Positions 59,101-64,000 of a stretch of DNA of 64,000 bases are shown here, piece after piece; position 1 is the stretch's first letter, and each line of letters opens with the position of its first letter. The notes under the pieces were generated by a model. The model was not told where the DNA came from. It ran no database searches and saw only the letters and a list, made by a program, of their open reading frames with translations. The position numbers and the translations under genes were made by a program. The stretch comes from Silene conica (Eukaryota; Streptophyta; Magnoliopsida; Caryophyllales; Caryophyllaceae). The stretch is from the NCBI GenBank assembly GCA_029255685.2, contig CM055315.2, positions 55,523,181 through 55,587,180 on the forward strand, in the 5' to 3' direction.

Positions 59101-59450
59101 TGTATTTCGAAATTTTGAGGAACAAGAGCCCCGAAGTTGATTGGATTGGTGGTGTCATTGTGATTGGGCCGGTTATGATCACGAAGAGCGGCCATTATAT
59201 GAATTTGATGGTTGTCTGGAAAGTGTGGTGATTGTGGTGGTGATTGATAAAACGGATTGTCAAAATTGTCGGATGTTGGGCTAGGATTGCTTTGATTGGG
59301 ACTTGGTGGTTCGGATGAAGAGGGGTTGTTTTGGCTAGTAGATGCTTGGGACGCAATTCTTACCCTTGCAATGATCTTCCTCCTTAAGGCCCGAAAGAGC
59401 CTCTCCGGTTCGGAAGATGAAAACAAAGAGTTAGAGTCACCCCTAGGCAT
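56190..59450 (-). CDS. Athila gag-protease polyprotein (1086 aa), open
   Basis: Gag forms the particle that packages the element RNA, and the protease cuts the polyprotein. The ATG at 59450 (MPRGDSN) is chosen because the upstream 12 bases start with TTG only. Residues about 125-265 form the gag core (FPYSLTDKADRWL, WDDLATAFLAKYYP, EGESLGEAWDRYQNLL). A CX2CX4HX4C zinc knuckle (CDLCGGCGHTFDVC) is near residue 360. A long Asn/Gln/Phe-rich stretch (about 400-590) looks disordered. Near residue 850, DFGASVSVIP is the protease active site (other families usually show DTGA), followed by ILGRPFF. The frame has no stop over 1086 codons. It ends without RT because pol is deleted. A run of 13 G/C at 58129-58141 sits in a Pro-rich stretch and could be an assembly weak point. 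Confidence 0.9.
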   Translation of the reverse strand: MPRGDSNSLFSSSEPERLFRALRRKIIARVRIASQASTSQNNPSSSEPPSPNQSNPSPTSDNFDNPFYQSPPQSPHFPDNHQIHIMAALRDHNRPNHNDTTNPINFGALVPQNFEIHPSQMSSIEKNAFSGASHKDAHGHLRKFKGKVAMIKKTGVPEETLRLMLFPYSLTDKADRWLNVHAPNTFTTWDDLATAFLAKYYPSSKTAMLRNEITQFQQDEGESLGEAWDRYQNLLSKCPHHGIPPWYTTQTFFQTLLPRTKEMVNASAGGSFDHLPHEEGTELIKKIVDSEENYGTRWNVLRKSSKYPSEHLSNAKANEETNAKLDMLTKKLEELTKGSTTKETKSKVPGMYQVNSVASCDLCGGCGHTFDVCANNNSYEGSESMEEVYAFQAFNNPKNPNTFNPNSNYYHQGIRGSPYMSYKSTNVLNTHQIQQPQGQTPPPPGFQPRGRNFNPRNNFNNNNFYQGNQSNQANQGFQQSFNDPNFNPNFQNNQNPQNFNANFNNNNPNFNNQNNNQNHNQQNFHNPNHQQNFHNNNFNNQSLNDQNFNQQFPNHHQNPNFNNQGPKANQQSGGARNDYGFPLPLTNTPHQDLSSDSQVGELLKLVKGMQATHNQEMMNLKMANQKEIREMEARVASQALANPQRPPGGFLAQGQSSRDASKPHGVNAIMTSKNEQPMLEKRDDEGGSKVEQVMTVFGSGSEDCVEEEVMVMVPNTPPDDRNEVDIDDLNFVMQQVLNIPKKNCDGGPSAKGKEAHVIEEEDHGYVESLMERKMCEFFRKITKGDPRCNELIKLVEEVEATIPSTQEKREVNAISLVAKKIPRDLPIKLGDPGSFSIQCSVGGRNIEHALCDFGASVSVIPLAMAKRLNIKHLSPPITDITLADGTVRPTIGVLEDAVVKVGSLSIPTDFMVVDIPVGESSFIILGRPFFATGGAIIDVKRGRLTFQVGDELCEFVLPDAPDKNLEDRHKTVNLIATVGRVEPSVKFDEKGPKENVKLNHCKSFCEKVEKPIGKEEEVSSSSFFKDPESGRGVLKELLLKKNVKIRELGLSKMEIRSASKVECPAEAFDLFLRSLASMDEVSTYKT

Positions 59451-59619
59451 AAAACTTAGCAAACCAATTAGTCGTCCTAGTGCTTGTTAAACACTAGGGT
59501 GAGCAATAAAACAAGCACTCTACAATTAACTACCAAATCTTTGATCAAAACAAAAACAAGCTCAACTATCTCAAGACTAAAACTAAAACTAAAACTAAAC
59601 TACACAACTTCTAACACCG

Positions 59620-59637
59620 TCCCCGGCAACGGCGCCA
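59620..59637 (-). other. Primer binding site, tRNA-Asp type
   Basis: TGGCGCCGTTGCCGGGGA on the minus strand lies three bases inside the 5' LTR. This is the known Asp-type primer site of Athila elements. Confidence 0.85.
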
Positions 59638-59640
59638 TTT

Positions 59641-61218
59641 TGATGGCCGGTTTTCGTCGTCAATTCCGGCATCAAACACATTTATAAAACCCGAAAGCAA
59701 GTAGTATCGAAATCGGGGTCGAACGCGAAGACGGTGGGGATAGTTGTGTAATTATGTTCTAATTTAAGTGAGAGTCGGGGGTAATAGGTTTGTGGTTGAT
59801 TAAAGACTAAAGAACAACTAAGGCGAACAATTAAAGCAACTAAATAAGATTGAATCAATGGGAGAGAAGACTAGGGTTTCGGGGGTCACTAAGGTGGTTA
59901 GACGAAGATGCTAGAAAGAAAACTAGAAGGTCTCAAACAAATAGTCTCGGGTAGTCTCTTCTCTCGAGTCGACTAACCTAGGTCGGAATACCCTAGCTTT
60001 CGCTAAAAATACCACAACCAACCATCAAACATGCTAAGACAAACCCCCAACCGTCGCTAAAGGCAAGTCACGCTAAAACTAAAGCCCAACTTTCGTTGAG
60101 GCAAATCATCAAACACCTAGCATGCAACAAATGGAAGACTACTTTTTTAAGAACAACTAATCAACTTACTAGCATGAATTCATCATCTAAAAAACACCCA
60201 AGATCACCCCTTACCCTAGCAAGGAGACTACTCACTCATGGTAAATGAAAACATGTGAATAAGGCATGAACAAAAGCTAAACATCATGAACAAACAAAGG
60301 ATGAACAATTGATTCAAAGGAAACTTAAATAAAAGTAAAAACTAAGTAGAGATTAGAAGAATTATACCAATAACAATAGGAAAGGAAGTAGCTTGGATAA
60401 CAAGTTGAAAGATTCTTTCAAACCCTTCAAAATATAACCCAACAAAATCCTCTTACAATACCCAAGAACAAGGCTAATTAGATTACTAAAGCGAGATTAA
60501 CAAATATTGAAAGATTAAACAAGGATCTAAAGAAAATTAAAATATTTTAGAGTGTTTTTGAGTCTAAGTATTAAGTAATGAAACAGTAAAAACCCTAGAA
60601 AAATGTGCAAAAGTAACGTAACAAATGAAAGACTAAGTGCGGGTTTATATAGTGTGCGAATTTCTGAAAAGCGACTCCCAGCCGGTCAACCGGCTGCCGG
60701 TCTGTGACCGGCTGAGAGTCCAAATTTGGACTTCTGAAAATTTCTTCTTTTTTCTTCAATGCTCAGGTACTGCCAGCCGGTGGACCGGCCGCCGGTTGTC
60801 CACCGGCTGGGGATGCGAAATCAAGGGTCTGACTTTAAATCAGCAAAGGCAATGGCGAGGGGGTCTCAGCCGGTCAGCCGGCTGCCGGTTGGCCACCGGC
60901 TGAGGACCCACATTTCAAGTTCTGCAAAAATCTTCATTATTCAAGGCTTAGGGGCTCCCAGCCGGCGGACCGGCTGCCGGCCGACCGGCTGAGGACCCCA
61001 TTTCTTCACTTCAGCTCCTTTCCTCCTATTTTGCCTTGATTTCATCACATTTTGCTCCCGTTTCTTCATTCCCGCGTCAAGTCCTACATCATGGCAACAA
61101 ACATGTAGAAGAGAGATATCGAGTACAAAAAAGGGGCGAGCTCACGCCAAACGGGGGTGAAACGGGATCGAAATAAAAGGAAAACAAGAGAAAATAATGA
61201 CCAAATTTGGGCTCATCA
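59641..61218 (-). mobile_element. 5' LTR of the minus Athila element (1578 bp)
   Basis: On the minus strand it starts TGATGAGCCC at 61218 and ends CCGGCCATCA at 59641. It holds four palindromic modules (60673-60996) and the TATA box (60651-60644), with 21-22 bp between the last module and the box. The outer edge directly abuts copia coding sequence. Confidence 0.9.
60673..60996 (-). repeat. Palindromic module array in U3, minus Athila LTR
   Basis: Modules start near 60679, 60774, 60868 and 60958, spaced 90-95 bp. The first has outer arms GACTCCCAGCC and GGCTGAGAGTC, which pair over 11 bp with one C-A mismatch. Confidence 0.8.
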
Positions 61219-64000
61219 ATATCTATATGGCTCACGCTCTTTCAAAACATTAGAAAGAGAAGATATGTAATCTGGTGCAAACTCATGTAATTGAGTAAGC
61301 ACCTTTGAATGCAGGGCCAAAGATGCTGCTGCAGAACTATCTTGTTGAGCAGGCAATTTGTGATTACACTGATAGTCACTTAACCAAGTACTGGTTGCCT
61401 TGGTCTTGTATATTTCCTGACTGGAACACTAGGAACAGTCCTTGATTCTGCAGGAATGAGTTCAGTTGCAGAAACTGTTTTTGTTGCAGAAACTGGATCT
61501 GCTGCAGAAACTGGTTCTGTAACTGGTTCCGGCGCAGGATTATTAACAACTGGGTCTGGTGCAGTTGAAACATGAGGACTTCGTACTGAATCAACTGTAG
61601 AAGGTTCCTTGTGTAGAAGAACAGAAGTAGATGCAGGATAACGACGCTAGTTGTTGTGATATCCATTTCTTGTGACTGTGTAGTTGTATAATAAAATTCC
61701 TGCTCTCTGAAAATAACATCTCTACTAACAAAAATTTTATGCAATTCAACATCATATAACCTATATCCCTTTTGATTGTGAGGGTAGCCAATAAAAATAC
61801 ATTTTCTTGCTTTATTTCCAAATTTGTCAGAAAATGTTGGTGGCATGGTAGAAAAACAAATGCAACCAAACACTTTGAGGTGAGCAAGAGATGGTTTAGT
61901 ATTGAAAATAACTTCAAAAGGAGTCTTATAACCAATAACAGAAGATGGCATCAAGTTTATCAAATATGTAGCAGTTAACAAACAATCTCCCCAAAACTTA
62001 ATAGGTAATTTTGCTTGTATCTTAAGTGCTCTAGCAGTCTCAAGAAGGTGCCTGTGTTTCCTTTCCACCCTCCCATTCTGTTGAGAGGTGCCAACAATAC
62101 TGGTTTGATGAACAATGCCTTGAGATTTAGAAAAAGCAGAACAATATTGTTGAAGAAACTCAGTACCATTATCAGACCTGATGGTCTTTACAACTTTAGA
62201 AAAGTGATTGAAAATGTAAGCAAAGAAATCTTTTAATAAACCAGGCACTTGATCTTTATTCTGAAACAAGATTGTCCATGTATTTCTGGAAAAATCATCC
62301 AATATTGTGAGAAAATATTTAGCACCAGAAATAGAGGGAATCTTGTAGGGGCCCCGAACATCTATATGAACAAGATCAAACAAGGAGGAAGCTCTTTTAT
62401 GACAAATAGGAAATGGCAACCTATGATGCTTAGCAAGAATACAAGTATCACAAGAAAAATCAGATTTTATTATGTTTTTCATATCAGGCATATGTTTCAG
62501 CTTGGATACAGATAAGTGACCTAGCCTATGATGAATTAGATGCAAAGGATCACTCATTACAGCAGAACAAGCAGACTGTTTACAAAGAGATTGAATCTTA
62601 GATAAAACAACTTGTTTGACATGTGAAACAATGCTACTGATAGGACAAGAAAAAGAAGTAGAAAATCTGTATAAATCTGCAACTTTCCTTCCTTTGGCTA
62701 CTTCAAGCTTACTTGAAAGGTCCTGAAAAACACATCCATGTGAGTTGAAAAGAACAGATACAAGATTGCTATCAATGAGCTTGCTTACTGACATTAAGTT
62801 CTGCTGGAAGTCTGGTATAAAGAAAACATTAAGAAGTTTAATACGACTTGTTAATGTGACTGTACCAGTTTTGTGAACTAATTTAATGGAACCATCAGGT
62901 AACCCAACTCTTATAGGGTGTTTAAGATCAATGACATCAGTTAACAAATCTATCATGTATGTCATGTGATCTGACGCACCTGTGTCAATAATCCAATCAT
63001 TATTGTGAAAGGAGTTATTAACCGCTGAAGCTTTAGAAAAACAAGAAGAGGAGTAAATACCAGAGAATTGAGAAGATGACAAACCAGGCTGCTGCTGGTC
63101 TGTAATTCTCTGGAACACTTGATTAACCACAGAAGAAATAATCCCATCCAGGACATCTGCAGAAACAGCAGAACTGGAATCTTGTTGTGGTACACTGGTT
63201 GAACATCCAGCAGATGCCAATACACTATCATCAAGAGGAGAATCAAAAGAAATCTCAGCCGCATTAGCAACTCTCTTGGTACTGCCAGAAGATGTTGATT
63301 TAGGAACAGGAGCAGCCTTAGGAACACTGTCAGCAACAACCCCTTTCCCTTTAGTTTTATCAGAGGGATATCCTTTAACTACAAAGCAATTGTCTGGATT
63401 ATGCCCAAATTTATTGCAATGAGGACACTTGTTTAATCCAAAACAAGTCTCACGAGTGTGACCCTTCTTTTCACAATGATCACAAAACTTAGTACTTGCA
63501 TTATTATCATTTAATTTCCCCTTCTTATGATCAACATACCTATGGCTTGCATAAGCAGCATAAGCAGAAGCTTCTGTTAGATTGTTAATAGAATCTGTTA
63601 TTTGTTTTTGGCGCTCAATATTTTGTAACAAACCCAATACCTTATTGATAGAAGGTAAAGGATCCATGGACAAAACTTGAGACCTTATTGTATCATAACC
63701 TCCATTAAGACCCATCAAGAACTGGATCAATTTGGAAGTATTCTCTCTTTCAATGATCTTTTTGATCAAAGAACAGCTACACTCAGAAATTTTTCCACAA
63801 GTGCATAATGGTAATGGATCTAGGCCATCTAAAGTTTCCCAAAGATTCTTCAGTTTGCCATAGTAATCAACCAAAGAAGAATTGTCTTGTGAAACACCCT
63901 CCAATTCTTTCTTTAGTTGATATACCTCCAAAGCACTAGCCTGACCATACCTCTCTATCAGTTCTGACCATAATTCTTTTGCAGAATTAACATACTTCAA
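61219..64000 (-). pseudogene. Copia gag-protease-integrase, frameshifted, runs off window
   Basis: The minus-strand frame is open at the right window edge. From there it encodes a copia gag (VYQLKKELEGVSQ, LKNLWETLDGL), two CCHC zinc knuckles (CDHCEKKGHTRETC, CPHCNKFGHNPDNC), the protease motif DWIIDTGASDHMT and an integrase. Integrase shows its HHCC site (HHRLGHLSVSKL, CDTCILAK) and catalytic D (HIDVRGPY), D (RSDNGTEF) and E (GRVERKHR), with 35 residues between the last two. Frame changes near 61640 and 61390 break the linker towards RT; the last 85 or so codons of the long frame, up to 61376, are therefore not native. Copia-like sequence resumes up to 61219, where the Athila LTR begins. The start codon is outside the window. 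Confidence 0.88.

Larger units (their letters stand above)
50069..61218 (-). mobile_element. Athila-type element lacking RT/integrase, inserted in copia
   Basis: Order on the minus strand: 5' LTR (61218-59641), Asp-type primer site (59637-59620), gag-protease (59450-56190), pre-ORF3 palindrome array (55902-55101), ORF3 (54928-53346), non-coding tail, polypurine tract (50400-50383) and truncated 3' LTR (50382-50069). The RT, RNase H and integrase region is absent. The 314 bp shared by both LTRs differ at about four places that I could see, so insertion is recent. Copia coding sequence flanks both sides. Confidence 0.88.

Overview
This is plant nuclear DNA, most likely from a eudicot with a repeat-rich genome. 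It holds one conserved, intron-rich housekeeping gene, the TOR complex 1 subunit RAPTOR1 (23 coding exons, 21308-44885, + strand). The gene sits between two blocks of nested LTR retrotransposons, and its introns carry many MITEs (short non-autonomous DNA transposons). The species cannot be named from the sequence.

Left block (1-20487). Positions 1-8790 hold a non-autonomous, LARD-like LTR element on the minus strand, arranged LTR-internal-LTR-internal-LTR with a 5038-bp period. It has no protein domains, an initiator-Met-type primer binding site and a 2544-bp LTR with two arrays of hairpin repeats. At 8790/8791 it is cut and joined to the integrase end of a plus-strand Athila-type (Ty3/gypsy) element. 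That element continues with a third ORF after pol (11283-13022), a long non-coding tail with repeated polypurine-tract motifs, and a 3' LTR (15359-17049). A second Athila tail plus LTR (17050-20104) and an older LTR remnant (20105-20487) follow.

Gene block (20488-46769). A CT-rich leader precedes RAPTOR1. All 23 exons join in frame on GT/AG introns to give 1385 residues, with the caspase-like RNC domain, HEAT region and WD40 propeller. Introns hold two hAT-type MITEs with perfect 8-bp target duplications, Stowaway-like and Tourist-like MITEs, one foldback that extends beyond its MITE, and an antisense piece of an LRR receptor kinase gene. Downstream lies a broken intronless TPR gene copy.

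Right block (46770-64000). A minus-strand Athila LTR remnant is followed by a truncated TGTAACATCCC-type LTR, then a minus-strand Ty1/copia element. The copia element is split by a young minus-strand Athila element (50069-61218). This Athila copy keeps an open gag-protease frame and ORF3 but has lost RT, RNase H and integrase. Its 3' LTR and part of the copia RT are deleted at the left edge.

The strongest unexplained signal is a GC-rich palindromic module with core AGCCGGT..ACCGGC.GCCGGT..ACCGGCT. It recurs every 83-113 bp in the Athila elements. One set lies in U3, ending 20-22 bp from the TATA box in four LTRs; the other lies just before ORF3. Its flanks often change in a paired way. The LARD LTR has independent hairpin arrays with the same property. 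No CRISPR arrays or tRNA/rRNA genes were seen.
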